A stretch of 64,000 nt of DNA from Actinobacteria bacterium HGW-Actinobacteria-6. Its GTDB lineage: Bacteria; Actinomycetota; Coriobacteriia; Anaerosomatales; Anaerosomataceae. Below the pieces are notes generated by a model. It saw nothing but the letters and a program-made list of their open reading frames with translations, had not been told where the DNA came from and made no database searches. Below are positions 53,813 to 62,866 of the stretch, piece by piece (positions within the stretch are counted from its first letter, which is position 1; each line of letters starts with the position of its first letter). The position numbers and the translations under genes are program-made. Location of the stretch: NCBI GenBank assembly GCA_002841295.1, contig PHEU01000002.1:1-64000 (forward strand), in the 5' to 3' direction.

Positions 53813-54394
53813 CTAGAACAGCGACACGGCGCAGTAGACCAGCAGCCCGGCCATGATCCAGGCTACGACTTTGCCATTCTGAGACAAGAAGCGCTCGAAG
53901 ATCGAGCCGAACATCGCCCAGCTGCTTGTCGCTACGAAGCTAACCGCCGCCATGAAGAAGCAGAAACCCGCGAGGACCCACGGCGACTTGTAGTACGGCA
54001 CCAAGAACGTCGACGCGGATGTGACGCCGTACAAAATGGCTTTGGGATTAAAGAACTGCAGTACGACTCCCGAGAGGAACCCACTACCTGACGCATCCTT
54101 CTCGGCATGGGTGCCTGCGGTGAGAGTCTTGTACGCAAGCCACAGGATGTACGAGGCTCCGACGACCGTCATTACGGGCTTGATGCTGGGCATCGCGTTA
54201 TAGAGCGACAAGGTGAATGCGCAAGACAGCGCCATCACGACGAAGAAACCGGCGAACACACCTGAAGTGAACCGCAGGCTCTTGCGAAAGCCATGCTGGC
54301 TTGCTGTAGACATCGACATGATGTTGTTTGGCCCGGGAGTGAATGTTGTGAGCATCACGTAGGACAGGAACGCGAACGGGTTGGGCACTCTCAC
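53813..54394 (-). CDS. LysE/RhtB-family amino-acid exporter
   Basis: 193 aa with about six membrane segments. N-terminal FTPGPNNIMSMSTASQHGFRKS is the family signature (TPGPNN) and FFNPKAILYGV is the conserved loop of the fourth segment region. Nearest in style to EamB (cysteine/O-acetylserine export); substrate cannot be fixed. It is followed in the leftward direction by a terminator and lies 24 bases after a VF530-family gene on the same strand. Confidence 0.88.
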   Translation of the reverse strand: MRVPNPFAFLSYVMLTTFTPGPNNIMSMSTASQHGFRKSLRFTSGVFAGFFVVMALSCAFTLSLYNAMPSIKPVMTVVGASYILWLAYKTLTAGTHAEKDASGSGFLSGVVLQFFNPKAILYGVTSASTFLVPYYKSPWVLAGFCFFMAAVSFVATSSWAMFGSIFERFLSQNGKVVAWIMAGLLVYCAVSLF

Positions 54395-54418
54395 GCCTTT
54401 CTCGGCGAGTGTTAGAGT

Positions 54419-54640
54419 TCAGGACAGCTTGGACTTCACGTACAGGTCCTCGACTTGCTTGCGAGCCCAGGGCGTGCGCCGCAGGAACTTGAGCGCGGAC
54501 TTGACGCTCGGGTCGTTCTTGAAGCAGTTGATGTCGATCATCCCTGCAAGCCCGTCCCACCCGTACTTCTCCTGCAGCTTGACGACGATAGTCTCAAGCG
54601 TCATGCCGTGAAGCGGGTCCTTCTGGTGCGTCTCGGACAC
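54419..54640 (-). CDS. VF530-family DNA-binding protein (DUF2132)
   Basis: 73 aa. The whole chain fits the family: [59 protein letters not shown]530 proteins are small double-stranded-DNA-binding proteins known mainly from structural genomics, with unclear roles. It precedes the LysE-type gene on the same strand. Confidence 0.88.
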   Translation of the reverse strand: MSETHQKDPLHGMTLETIVVKLQEKYGWDGLAGMIDINCFKNDPSVKSALKFLRRTPWARKQVEDLYVKSKLS

Positions 54641-54678
54641 GGTTCAGCTCCTTCGAGCTACGTTGAGCAACTGGTTCG

Positions 54679-54707
54679 ATGACACGACAGTACACTCCTG
54701 GTACTGT
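54679..54707 (+). promoter_or_regulatory. promoter giving an apparently leaderless transcript
   Basis: ATGACA (54679-54684, 5 of 6 to TTGACA) and TACTGT (54702-54707) are 17 bp apart. Seven bases after the -10 comes ATG 54715, so transcription would start at or one base before the start codon. No Shine-Dalgarno sequence precedes that ATG, which supports a leaderless mRNA. Confidence 0.5.
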
Positions 54708-54714
54708 TGCGACC

Positions 54715-55554
54715 ATGCAGAATCACAGATTCGCCTACTTCAATGGAGCAATCATGCCGGCCGAACAGGCCGCTGTTTCGCCGTACGATGTCGGGCTCCT
54801 CAGGGGCTACGCGGTCTTCGACTTGCTCCAGACGATCGGCGGCGTGCCGTTCCAGTTTACCGAACACATCACCCGCCTCCGGGCCTCGGCCAAGATGCTC
54901 GGACTTGAGGTCCCCGCGACTGATGATGAGATTGCCGAGATCACGGTAGAGCTCCTGCGGTTGAACGAATGTACCGAGGCGACCGTGCGCTACGTTCTCA
55001 CCGGTGGCGAGTCGCCGGACGGAATGCATTTCGACCCCTCGACGCCCACATTCCTCATAATCACGCACAACATGTTCGAGGTTCCTGAGCAGTTCTACGT
55101 AACGGGAGCGAAGCTCATCACGCACGAGTATCGCCGAGAACTTCCTGAGGCCAAGACCACGAACTACCTCACGTGGCTGCGTAATCATCATAAGCTCGAC
55201 GCGGCCGGTGCGATTGACGTTCTGTACCACGCCGACGGACTCGTCTCGGAAGCCGCGACCGCAAGCTTCTACGTCGTCCGGGATGGCCGGATCTGCGCGC
55301 CCGGTGAAGGCGTCTTGCGCGGAACCATTGGCGAACTCGTGATGGGCCTGACCGCCTCGGAATACGAACTCGTGCTCGGCCCCGTTACGCTCGAAGAGGC
55401 GTTCGGCGCCGAGGAAGCCTTCATCACCTCAAGCGTTCGCGGAGTCGTGCCGATTACCCGCATTGACGACAGCACGATTGGCGACGGCACGGTCGGCCCC
55501 GTGACCACGCGCCTCATGGAGATCTGCCGCGCTGCGATGAAAAAGGCGGACTAA
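54715..55554 (+). CDS. class IV aminotransferase (branched-chain/D-amino-acid type)
   Basis: 279 aa from the ATG at 54715; the upstream ATG at 54679 falls on the -35 box and adds residues unlike the family. Fold type IV PLP enzyme: FAYFNGAIMPAEQAAVSPYDVGLLRGYAVFD, PLP lysine in LPEAKTTNYLTWL, then LVSEAATASFYVVRDG and GVLRGTIGELV, AEEAFITSSVRGV. It could be a branched-chain aminotransferase, D-amino-acid aminotransferase or aminodeoxychorismate lyase; the sequence does not decide. It is convergent with the PatB-like gene. Confidence 0.85.
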   Translation: MQNHRFAYFNGAIMPAEQAAVSPYDVGLLRGYAVFDLLQTIGGVPFQFTEHITRLRASAKMLGLEVPATDDEIAEITVELLRLNECTEATVRYVLTGGESPDGMHFDPSTPTFLIITHNMFEVPEQFYVTGAKLITHEYRRELPEAKTTNYLTWLRNHHKLDAAGAIDVLYHADGLVSEAATASFYVVRDGRICAPGEGVLRGTIGELVMGLTASEYELVLGPVTLEEAFGAEEAFITSSVRGVVPITRIDDSTIGDGTVGPVTTRLMEICRAAMKKAD

Positions 55555-55579
55555 GCTCGAGCCGTCAGCGCCCGCTTGC

Positions 55580-56731
55580 CTAGACCGGCGGATGGCAGAC
55601 AAGGCCGATGCGATCGATTATCTGATCGAGCACATCCGGATGCGTCGCGAAGTTCAGCCGCGCAAAGCCCTCACCCGCCGCGCCAAAATCGGGACCCGAC
55701 GACAACCCGACGCGGCCGTGCTTGAGCAGGCGTGCTGCGGGATTCGCTGCGATTTCGGTCTCCCTGAAATCGAGCCACGCGAGGTAGGTCGCCTGCGGCA
55801 TCGCGATTCCGACCTCCGGGAGCTCAGACGCGAGCCTCGCCATCAGATGATCGCGGTTGGTGCGCAGGACGCCGAGCGTCTCAGTTAACCACGGCTCTCC
55901 ATGCGTCCAGGCGGCGAGCGTCGCGCGTGCGCCAAGCGCATTCACGCCGCCGAGTAGGTGCGGCGGCAGTGCCGCAACGCCCTCGGCAACCCGCGCATCA
56001 CCCAGGTGAGCCACCGCGCAACTCAGCCCGCCGAGGCTGAAGCTCTTGCTGGCTGCAGTCACAGTGACGCACCGCGACATCGCTTCGGCGCCGAGCGACG
56101 CGAACGGGATGTGGCGCGCGCCTGGATACACGAAGTCCTGCCAGATCTCGTCGCTGATGACGAGCAGGTCGCGCTCCTCGGCAACAGTCGCTACAGCACG
56201 CAGCTCGTCGAGGTCGAAGACCCTGCCGGTCGGGTTATGCGGATTGCAGAGAATCACCGCACGGGTTCCCGGCTCGATTGCCGAGCGGAGCAGGTCTTCG
56301 TCGATGCGCCACTCGGCCTGATCAAGACGATACTCGACAAGCGTGCGCCCCGACTTCTCAATCATCCCGAAGAACGGCGGGTACACCGGCGTGAAGAGCA
56401 GCACGCCGTCCCCCGCCGACGTGCCGACCATCAACGCCGTTGCGATGGCCTGAAGCGATGTGGAGAAGACCTTCGTCCGCTCGACGTCAGGGCGCCAGCC
56501 GAAGCAGCGCTCGGACCACTCGGCCCAGGCCTTCGGGATGCTGTCGTCGAACGAGACGCCGTTGTAGCCGAAGTCGCTCGCATCGACCATCGTGCGCAGC
56601 GCATCAGTGATTGCGGGCGCGGTCGGAAAATCCATGTCCGCCACCCATGCAGGTATGACGTCATCGCCAAAGTAGCGCCACTTGATTCCCGAGAGCGCCC
56701 TGAGGCGCTCGATGTCGCTCGATTGGCTCAC
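55580..56731 (-). CDS. MalY/PatB-type aminotransferase (cystathionine beta-lyase-like)
   Basis: 383 aa, GTG start with GAGGGG upstream. MalY/PatB marks: KWRYFGDDVIPAWVADMDFPTAP, GYNGVSFDDS, CNPHNPTGRVF, VISDEIWQDFVYPG and the PLP lysine in VTAASKSFSLGGL. PatB enzymes cleave C-S bonds of cystathionine or cysteine. It overlaps nothing and runs in the same direction as yqeY, 12 bases downstream of that gene, so the two may share a transcript. Confidence 0.92.
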   Translation of the reverse strand: MSQSSDIERLRALSGIKWRYFGDDVIPAWVADMDFPTAPAITDALRTMVDASDFGYNGVSFDDSIPKAWAEWSERCFGWRPDVERTKVFSTSLQAIATALMVGTSAGDGVLLFTPVYPPFFGMIEKSGRTLVEYRLDQAEWRIDEDLLRSAIEPGTRAVILCNPHNPTGRVFDLDELRAVATVAEERDLLVISDEIWQDFVYPGARHIPFASLGAEAMSRCVTVTAASKSFSLGGLSCAVAHLGDARVAEGVAALPPHLLGGVNALGARATLAAWTHGEPWLTETLGVLRTNRDHLMARLASELPEVGIAMPQATYLAWLDFRETEIAANPAARLLKHGRVGLSSGPDFGAAGEGFARLNFATHPDVLDQIIDRIGLVCHPPV

Positions 56732-56743
56732 AGGCTCGCCCCT

Positions 56744-57187
56744 CTAGACAAGCTTCGCGCCGACGATTTTGGCCACCTCGGCCTTGTCGCAATTGCCGCC
56801 GGTCTCGGCACCAACCAGGCCAATCACCTTGCCCATGTCGCGCTTGCCCGCGAAATCGCCAGCGGCCAACACGCGATCAACGACCGCGGCCAGCTCGTCG
56901 CCGGTCACCTGCTTGGGCAGGTACCCCTCAAGAATCGCGATCTGCTGCTGCAGGAGCGCGGTCCGCTCGGCGTTGGTGTCTGCCTTGATGGAACCCTCGA
57001 GCGTCTCCCCCGTCTGCTTCAGCACCTTCTTGAATGCCGAGACGACCTCTTCGTCCGTGAGGCTCTTACCGGTATCCTTCTCGCGGGTTTCGATCTCGTT
57101 CTTGATGAGCCTCAGAATCCCGAGGCGGATCTTGTCATGCTCGCGCATGGCTTTCGTAATCTCGCTGGTGATGAGGTTCTTGTCCAT
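56744..57187 (-). CDS. GatB/YqeY domain protein
   Basis: 147 aa from the ATG at 57187 with GGAG upstream. The whole chain is a YqeY domain: MREHDKIRLGILRLIKNEIE, LTDEEVVSAFKKVLKQTGET, IAILEGYLPKQVTGDELA and GKVIGLVGAETGGNCDKAEV. The domain is the tRNA-binding tail of the GatB amidotransferase subunit; the free-standing form has an uncertain role in tRNA metabolism. It lies upstream of the PatB-like gene on the same strand. Confidence 0.93.
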   Translation of the reverse strand: MDKNLITSEITKAMREHDKIRLGILRLIKNEIETREKDTGKSLTDEEVVSAFKKVLKQTGETLEGSIKADTNAERTALLQQQIAILEGYLPKQVTGDELAAVVDRVLAAGDFAGKRDMGKVIGLVGAETGGNCDKAEVAKIVGAKLV

Positions 57188-57280
57188 GTTCTGCTCCGTT
57201 CTTCGCGCACACGTGCGCGCAAGGTGTCCAGCAGAACTTACCACGACCGGCCGAGAACGTCCCGCCGCACCAGACGGGCG

Positions 57281-59443
57281 CTACGCGAGACCGCGCATGA
57301 CCACGACCGTGAAGGTCGATCCCACACCCGGCTGGCTGGACACGTCGATCCGTCCCCCGAGAAGCTCTGCAAGGCGACTCGCAATAGCAAGACCAAGACC
57401 GACACCATCCGGTCTGTCCCCGTCCGGCCGCGGAGCCTGGTAGAACTGATCCATGATTCTCAAAATCTCTCCCGATGAGATACCTGAACCCGTGTCCGTC
57501 ACCGCAAGCGTGACAACTGACAGATCGTCCGCCCCAACACGTATCTCCACCGAGCCCTCGTCGGTGAACTTCACTGCATTTCCGACGAGATTCAAGAGAA
57601 TCTGGTGCAGTTTGGCCGCATCGCTCGTGATAATCACGGCGTCATGCGGCAGCTCGGCCGTCAGCGTGAGACCGCGCTCCTCGGCGAGTACGCGTGAAGA
57701 TCCGACGACGGTATTGACCAGGTCGCGGACATCGAATTCGGACAACTGCACCTCAATGGCTTGCGCCTCGATGCGCGCCAGATCGAGGATCTGCGAGACG
57801 AGGGAGAGCAGGTGCCGACCGGATGACTGCACCATACTTAGCTGCTTCGTTTGCTCATCATTAAGGGGTCCGGTCAGGCCGCTCAACATGAGGTCGCTGA
57901 AGCCGATGATCGAGTTGAGCGGCGTCCGTAGCTCGTGACTCATCGTCCGCATGAACTGGTCTTTCACCTGACTCGCCTCTTCAAGATCTGCGATGACCTG
58001 AGTCAGCTCGGCCGTACGGGCTGCGACCTCGTGCTCAAGGTCGGCCCGTTGCCGCTCGGTCTCCGAGAGCAGCTCATCGCGATCAGACCTGAGCCGTATG
58101 GCGTCGATGGCGTTGCCGATACTGACGGCAAGCTGAGCAACGAGCGTCACTTCTTCGTCATCGAAGCGATTGACCTCATCGGAGTACAGATGAATGATCC
58201 CAAAGCACTGTCCACCTGCGAAGACCGGCAGAGCGGCGAGGGACATGAGACCGAACTCCGTCGCAGAGCTCGCCCACGGCCTGAAGCGCGGATCGTTCAT
58301 CGTGTCGCGGCAGACAACAGGCTTGCCGGTGCGGATCGCCGTGCCGGCCGGACCGCGACCACGCTCCGTATCAGACCATACGATGTCAAGATTATCCGCG
58401 TAACCTAATGCTTTGCCGGAGGCACCCACGACAGTAACGGTCTGCGCAGCATCGCTACACGCCTTCCCGATGAGTACCAGCGCATAGTCGCCCCTCTCCA
58501 CCGCCACACGACACACCGCCTCGAAGAGATGCTCGGTGGTATCCACGTCGGTGATGACCCTGCGACATTCATTCAACATGGAAAGTGCCCTGTTTGCCCG
58601 CGTCAACCGTGCGTCATTGGCAACCAATTCCGCGTAAACGGTCTCAATCGGGCGTGAAACCGCCGAAACGAAGATCCCTGCCATCACGAGCACGAACCCG
58701 GAGAGCTGCGCCAGATGACCGAGTACGTTCAAGAGTCCGGTCGTGTCGACGTAGAGCGTGAACAACAGACTGGCTGCGATGAAGAAGCCGATGGCGAGCA
58801 GCGTTAGGTCAGCCATTCGGCGACCGATTCGTTCTCGGCGTTGCCAGAGCATCACTGCGGCGAACGCAAGCACCGCGACAATCGCGTACTCGCTCCAGAT
58901 CTTGAACGCGGTGAGTCCGCTGCCGTCGATGTAGCACGTCGGGAAGATTCTCCACACGATGATCGACATGACCAACAGGCCGACCGGAACGCACGTGATG
59001 AGGAATCCGACCATGACATTGGCGCGGCGGCCTGTGAAGAACGGCGCCGTGACGAGCACCGCCGCAAGAATGTACCGGCCCACGACCCAGAGCTGAGTCG
59101 TGGGGTTCGCATCACCCGGCATAAGCGGCGGCACCAACACGTTCATGCCTTTGTACGCGACCGCATGAAGAAGCAACACGAACGCCAGTGGCGCCATCCC
59201 CGCCCCAAGAACCGCAAGGAATCCGTTCGGGGCGGTCTTTCGCGTAGACCAGGCGACGAGTGCGATCGCGGAGGCTGCAAGGACTGCGGTCAGTTCAACA
59301 AGCATGTGGAAGAGCAGGTAGTTCCACCCGGCGACAAGCCAAGCGCCCGCGATCAGAACGACGAATACCGAGAGACCCATCGCCATGGTGCGGGGTGTCA
59401 ACAGAGTGTTGGGGTTCCTTGCATTTGTGCTCTCTTGTGTCAC
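57281..59443 (-). CDS. membrane sensor histidine kinase with MASE3-like sensor and GAF domain (orphan)
   Basis: 720 aa from the GTG at 59443, preceded by GGAGGA; a frame to 59509 lacks signals. Residues about 15-270 hold eight or so membrane segments resembling MASE3 (FVLLLHAVAYKGMNVLV). A GAF domain follows (about 300-450: LFEAVCRVAVERGDYALVLIG), then a coiled coil, HisKA (TMSHELRTPLNSIIGF, H near 502) and HATPase_c (NLVGNAVKF, DTGSGISSGE, GVGLGLAIA). No response regulator is adjacent. It is one of four kinases here with near-identical cores. Confidence 0.9.
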   Translation of the reverse strand: MTQESTNARNPNTLLTPRTMAMGLSVFVVLIAGAWLVAGWNYLLFHMLVELTAVLAASAIALVAWSTRKTAPNGFLAVLGAGMAPLAFVLLLHAVAYKGMNVLVPPLMPGDANPTTQLWVVGRYILAAVLVTAPFFTGRRANVMVGFLITCVPVGLLVMSIIVWRIFPTCYIDGSGLTAFKIWSEYAIVAVLAFAAVMLWQRRERIGRRMADLTLLAIGFFIAASLLFTLYVDTTGLLNVLGHLAQLSGFVLVMAGIFVSAVSRPIETVYAELVANDARLTRANRALSMLNECRRVITDVDTTEHLFEAVCRVAVERGDYALVLIGKACSDAAQTVTVVGASGKALGYADNLDIVWSDTERGRGPAGTAIRTGKPVVCRDTMNDPRFRPWASSATEFGLMSLAALPVFAGGQCFGIIHLYSDEVNRFDDEEVTLVAQLAVSIGNAIDAIRLRSDRDELLSETERQRADLEHEVAARTAELTQVIADLEEASQVKDQFMRTMSHELRTPLNSIIGFSDLMLSGLTGPLNDEQTKQLSMVQSSGRHLLSLVSQILDLARIEAQAIEVQLSEFDVRDLVNTVVGSSRVLAEERGLTLTAELPHDAVIITSDAAKLHQILLNLVGNAVKFTDEGSVEIRVGADDLSVVTLAVTDTGSGISSGEILRIMDQFYQAPRPDGDRPDGVGLGLAIASRLAELLGGRIDVSSQPGVGSTFTVVVMRGLA

Positions 59444-59555
59444 TCTGTGCTCCTCCGACCGACCAGCAACCGCGTAGCGGCGATGCCAGTATATCCCCAT
59501 TGCGGTCATTGGAAGCGCGACACATCAGGAGGCTACGAACGGGTCGGCAAAGCGC

Positions 59556-60506
59556 CTAGGCAGTCGCTGGCTCCGCTGCCAGTTGCGGCTCTGCACCGGG
59601 AGAGAGCAGCAAGAACGCGTACCGGACTGCGACATACGCGACCAGGAGCACCACAGCGGCATCAATCGCCGCAACGACCCCCGGAGGCGCGAGCGGGCCA
59701 GCGCCAGCAGTTGCGAAGAACAGGCTCGACTGCTTGAACGCAATCGCCGAGATGACGATGGGGAACGTGAGGGCCGAGCAGCTGGGGCAGAAGCGGTTGG
59801 TGAGGATTCTCGGGAGGCGCGTAAACACGTAGAGCAGACTGACCGCAGCCATGCCGAGAAGCGCATACACGACCCCGACCTGCTTGACGGGAGCCACTGC
59901 CAGGTAGCCGACGAGGCAGAGGCTGGGCGGCGCGGCGAAGATGACCACCGTGGGCAGCACAGGCTCCGGCAGATCGCCGGCCTTCACCATGCGATACACG
60001 ACAACAGGCAGTATCGCGACGTACCCGGCCATGCCGGCGTACGCGAGAATACGGCCCAGGGCTACGGCCTCGAATGCGGGGCTGGTGACGCTAGCGACGA
60101 CGAAACCGACGAAGATCAAGAACCAACTGGGAAGCACCTGCGCGAGCTTGAACGCTCCAACGAACCTCACCAGGAACACCGCGGAGACGAGGAGCTGCAA
60201 CACGAGCGCCGCGACCCAGAGTGCCTTGGCCGGCGCGGCGGCATACGGCTTGAGATACGTGGCCAGCAGCATCAGCGCCATGAAGAATGTTGGGAACACA
60301 GCAAGGATAGCGGGGTTCTTCAGCTCGGCGCGCACGGCCTGGAAGTCGAAGGCAATGCGCAAGGTGATCATGATCACGAGCACGGCCGAGACCGCGCCGC
60401 AAACTGCGCGGGCGATTGGCGAATACGGGAGCAGAAGGTTTCCGAGCGCGGCGGCGCCAAGGGCGAGGCCGGACATCGGAATCGGGATTCTACGGATGAA
60501 AGACAT
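59556..60506 (-). CDS. TDT-family (TehA/SLAC1-like) membrane transporter
   Basis: 316 aa with about ten membrane segments. The start RRIPIPMSGLALGAAALGNL matches the first helix of the tellurite-resistance/dicarboxylate transporter family, and the even hydrophobic spacing fits the ten-helix TehA fold. FCPSCSALTFPIVISAIAF in the eighth segment region is also family-like. TehA-type proteins are anion channels or dicarboxylate/tellurite/sulfite carriers; the ion cannot be told here. The C_GCAxxG_C_C gene ends 4 bases before its upstream side, same strand. Confidence 0.85.
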   Translation of the reverse strand: MSFIRRIPIPMSGLALGAAALGNLLLPYSPIARAVCGAVSAVLVIMITLRIAFDFQAVRAELKNPAILAVFPTFFMALMLLATYLKPYAAAPAKALWVAALVLQLLVSAVFLVRFVGAFKLAQVLPSWFLIFVGFVVASVTSPAFEAVALGRILAYAGMAGYVAILPVVVYRMVKAGDLPEPVLPTVVIFAAPPSLCLVGYLAVAPVKQVGVVYALLGMAAVSLLYVFTRLPRILTNRFCPSCSALTFPIVISAIAFKQSSLFFATAGAGPLAPPGVVAAIDAAVVLLVAYVAVRYAFLLLSPGAEPQLAAEPATA

Positions 60507-60509
60507 CGG

Positions 60510-60989
60510 CTAGCCTTCCTGCTCGACGTCGCGAAGCCCTAGCTCGCGCGCAATGATCTCAGCGGTCTTCTCGGCCATCTCGCCGGTGAACGCGATGCAC
60601 TGCGCCTTGTGCTCGCCGCTCGCCATGTCCATGCCTTTGGTCTGGACGCTGCAGCACAACACGCGGTGGCTATCGCGGAACGCCTGCTGAAGTTCGTTCG
60701 CGAGTGCCATGGCCTTCACCGACTTCGGATCGGTCGGCGTGCTTGGGCCCGTTCGCCCGAACACGTAGCCGAGGCTGATCACGCCGCCGGACACCGCGCC
60801 GCACATGCACTTTGAACGACCGACGCCGATGGGAAAGCCTGAGGCTGCGGCGATCAGCGCCTCGGGCATCTCAGGGGCGACGTTATCCCTGACGGACGCG
60901 ACGATCGACTCAGAGCAGTAGTAGTTGCCCTGCCGGAAGTACGCCTCGGCATCTTCCTTGACCTTCTGAACGCTGAATGACTCGTTCAC
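60510..60989 (-). CDS. C_GCAxxG_C_C family redox protein
   Basis: 159 aa from the GTG at 60989 with AAGGGG upstream; the frame to 61043 is not used. The defining cysteines are seen in order: NYYCSES, RSKCMCGAVSGG (the C_GCAxxG element, with Met in place of Gly), HRVLCCSV and AQCIAF. The family is common in anaerobes and thought to bind a metal cluster or perform redox chemistry; function is not established. It precedes the TDT transporter gene by 3 bases and is likely cotranscribed. Confidence 0.88.
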   Translation of the reverse strand: MNESFSVQKVKEDAEAYFRQGNYYCSESIVASVRDNVAPEMPEALIAAASGFPIGVGRSKCMCGAVSGGVISLGYVFGRTGPSTPTDPKSVKAMALANELQQAFRDSHRVLCCSVQTKGMDMASGEHKAQCIAFTGEMAEKTAEIIARELGLRDVEQEG

Positions 60990-61123
60990 TGGGATCCCCT
61001 TGTGCTGAGTGTGTAGGCCTCGGCGCCTGAAGAACCGTCTCATATCGAGGGTCCACGAGCGTGTGGTTATACTATGTGATACATTCTATAAGAGCAAGTG
61101 ATGTTCTGTGTCTCAGAGAGTTC

Positions 61124-61171
61124 TAACACCAAGCAGGCCCGCCTCTTCCGAGACGGGCCTGCTTGGTGTTA
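61124..61171. terminator. long terminator hairpin after fdhE
   Basis: The two 18-base arms 61124-61141 (TAACACCAAGCAGGCCCG) and 61154-61171 are perfectly complementary with a 12-base loop. It lies 23 bases after the fdhE stop in the transcription direction and lacks a clear U run, as is frequent in high-GC actinobacteria. Confidence 0.72.
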
Positions 61172-61193
61172 CGCAAAGACTAGCTATGAGGGG

Positions 61194-62096
61194 CTAGCAG
61201 CTACTCTTGCCGCCATCACCGGTCGCCGTATAACCCTGATCCGCTGCCACTGCCTCAAGAACGGCTGTGACCGCGTCCTCGACAACCATCGAGACTGGCT
61301 TCCCAAGATCGTCGATGAACGTGAACTTGGCGTAGCCGTGACACTCCTCGCACAGGTGAAGTCGATGGGCCGAGTCTCCCTCAACGTACGTGTAGCGAAG
61401 CACGTCGGGGTTCCGGGTTCCGCACCGAACACACCGCAGTCGCTCGTAGCTCCACTCGGCATGGCAGTGTCCGCACCACAGCCTGCGCTCCGCGCCCTGA
61501 AGCTGTGAGCTCTCGCCCATCATCCCCATAGAAGCGTCGGCACCGCACACCGGGCAGCGACCTGAGCCCCAGGCACGGAAGTCGAACTCCGCCGCCTCCA
61601 GGGCAGCCCCGGAGGGGCCGACAAGGAACGGCACGAGCGCAGAGACGAGAACGAAAGCGATCGTCACCGGTGCCAGGGCGGTCTCCGGCGTCAGATTCAT
61701 CCCATTCGCGACTTCAGCGACAAACGCCTCGGGCGAAAGCACTGCACGCGCCAGCAGATCCGCGTTGATTACACCCGCAAGATCGGCATCCAGCAGCGCG
61801 GAGCTCTGCTCGGCAGACAAGCCCGCTGCATCGCTCACGTAGTGGGCGATTTGCACGGCCACATCCACGTACTCAGCCACCGACATCTCAGGCGCGCTTA
61901 CGCTGAAAATCGGCCGACCGGCGACGAGCGCCTCACGCGCGGCATCAGCGGCGGGCGCATGGTACGGGCGAATAACTGCCGCAGCGCCTGCCTGGATCTC
62001 CCACAGCCCTTTGAGGAACTGCAACCTGGCCGCGTCGCTGCCTCCAGCAGTCTCGAGATACGCGCTGGTTACTTTGTTGACGAGATCCATGTTCAA
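61194..62096 (-). CDS. fdhE: formate dehydrogenase accessory protein FdhE
   Basis: 300 aa; a TTG at 62096 follows GGAG, with an ATG at 62090 close by. C-terminal zinc/iron-binding cysteines: RCPVCGADASMGMM, RRLWCGHCHAEWSYERLRCVRCG and HLCEECHGYAKFTFIDD, as in FdhE. FdhE is a rubredoxin-like chaperone needed to mature and check membrane formate dehydrogenases before export. It is the last gene of the fdh operon, after a hairpin in a 96-base spacer. Confidence 0.92.
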   Translation of the reverse strand: MNMDLVNKVTSAYLETAGGSDAARLQFLKGLWEIQAGAAAVIRPYHAPAADAAREALVAGRPIFSVSAPEMSVAEYVDVAVQIAHYVSDAAGLSAEQSSALLDADLAGVINADLLARAVLSPEAFVAEVANGMNLTPETALAPVTIAFVLVSALVPFLVGPSGAALEAAEFDFRAWGSGRCPVCGADASMGMMGESSQLQGAERRLWCGHCHAEWSYERLRCVRCGTRNPDVLRYTYVEGDSAHRLHLCEECHGYAKFTFIDDLGKPVSMVVEDAVTAVLEAVAADQGYTATGDGGKSSC

Positions 62097-62122
62097 AATG
62101 ACTCACTCCTTCTCGCGGCGAC

Positions 62123-62148
62123 GGGGTCGGACCCGATGGTCCGACCCC
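62123..62148. promoter_or_regulatory. intercistronic hairpin between the gamma-subunit gene and fdhE
   Basis: GGGGTCGGACC (62123-62133) and GGTCCGACCCC (62138-62148) form a perfect 11-bp stem with a CGAT loop, inside the operon. It may be an RNA processing or stability element, or a partial terminator lowering fdhE expression. Confidence 0.65.
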
Positions 62149-62192
62149 CCGCACGCGGAATGCGTATCTAGCGTAGTGAAACGGTCGAGCAA

Positions 62193-62864
62193 TTACTCCT
62201 CGATTACGTTCTTGCCACTCGCCAGCTCTACCTCGGCCCAGTGACCCCAGTGATAGCGGGCCTCCTCTACGGTCACGCGACCGTTGCCGAGCATGAGCCG
62301 AGCCAACCCGCGATACGGCTGCCAAACACCCGCACCGAGGTAGACGTGCACAACCATGATGCACGCAATCAGGAAGAAGGCGACATCATGCAAGAAGAGC
62401 GCAATGCGGAAGACATCCGCCGACACAAACGCGCCGGCCCACAAGACAACACCCGTAACGGCAATGAGAACCGCCGCGAAGATCAGCAGAGCGTCCGCAA
62501 GACGCTGTCCTGACTTGACCTCATGCTGTTTGGGCATGTGTGTGGTCTTTGGCGTGAACAGGTACTTCGCAAACAGCACCATGAACCGCTTGTCGTCCGC
62601 GTCCCAGGGGGCGAACAGGTTCTTCACGATGTGCACGAATCCCTTGGGGGCCGCAATCAGGCCGTACAGGGGAGCGACGATGAACACCACGGCGAACACC
62701 CTGTGAGAGATCCTGAACATCTGTACAACCTCGGGTCCGACGGCGCGGCCAAGCGCAGGAATGAACACTACCGCTCCGCTCACGAGGAGAATGAGAGTCG
62801 CGACCATGTGAACGCCGTGAATCACTCGCTTGAACAGACTATGGCGCTGAATGTAGACAGTCAC
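62193..62864 (-). CDS. formate dehydrogenase gamma subunit (cytochrome b)
   Basis: 223 aa, GTG start with GGAGG 10 bases upstream. Four membrane segments with histidine ligands for two b hemes: FKRVIHGVHMVATLILLVSG, FRISHRVFAVVFIVAPLYGL and FLHDVAFFLIACIMVVHVYLG. This is the FdnI/FdoI type that passes electrons from the iron-sulfur subunit to menaquinone. The gene starts 2 bases after the beta-subunit stop, within the fdh operon. Confidence 0.92.
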   Translation of the reverse strand: MTVYIQRHSLFKRVIHGVHMVATLILLVSGAVVFIPALGRAVGPEVVQMFRISHRVFAVVFIVAPLYGLIAAPKGFVHIVKNLFAPWDADDKRFMVLFAKYLFTPKTTHMPKQHEVKSGQRLADALLIFAAVLIAVTGVVLWAGAFVSADVFRIALFLHDVAFFLIACIMVVHVYLGAGVWQPYRGLARLMLGNGRVTVEEARYHWGHWAEVELASGKNVIEE

Positions 62865-62866
62865 GG

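Noticed and set aside
53800-53814. AGCTGAC-C-GTCAGCT as a hairpin
   Set aside because: A one-base loop cannot fold; recorded only as a palindrome beside the terminator.
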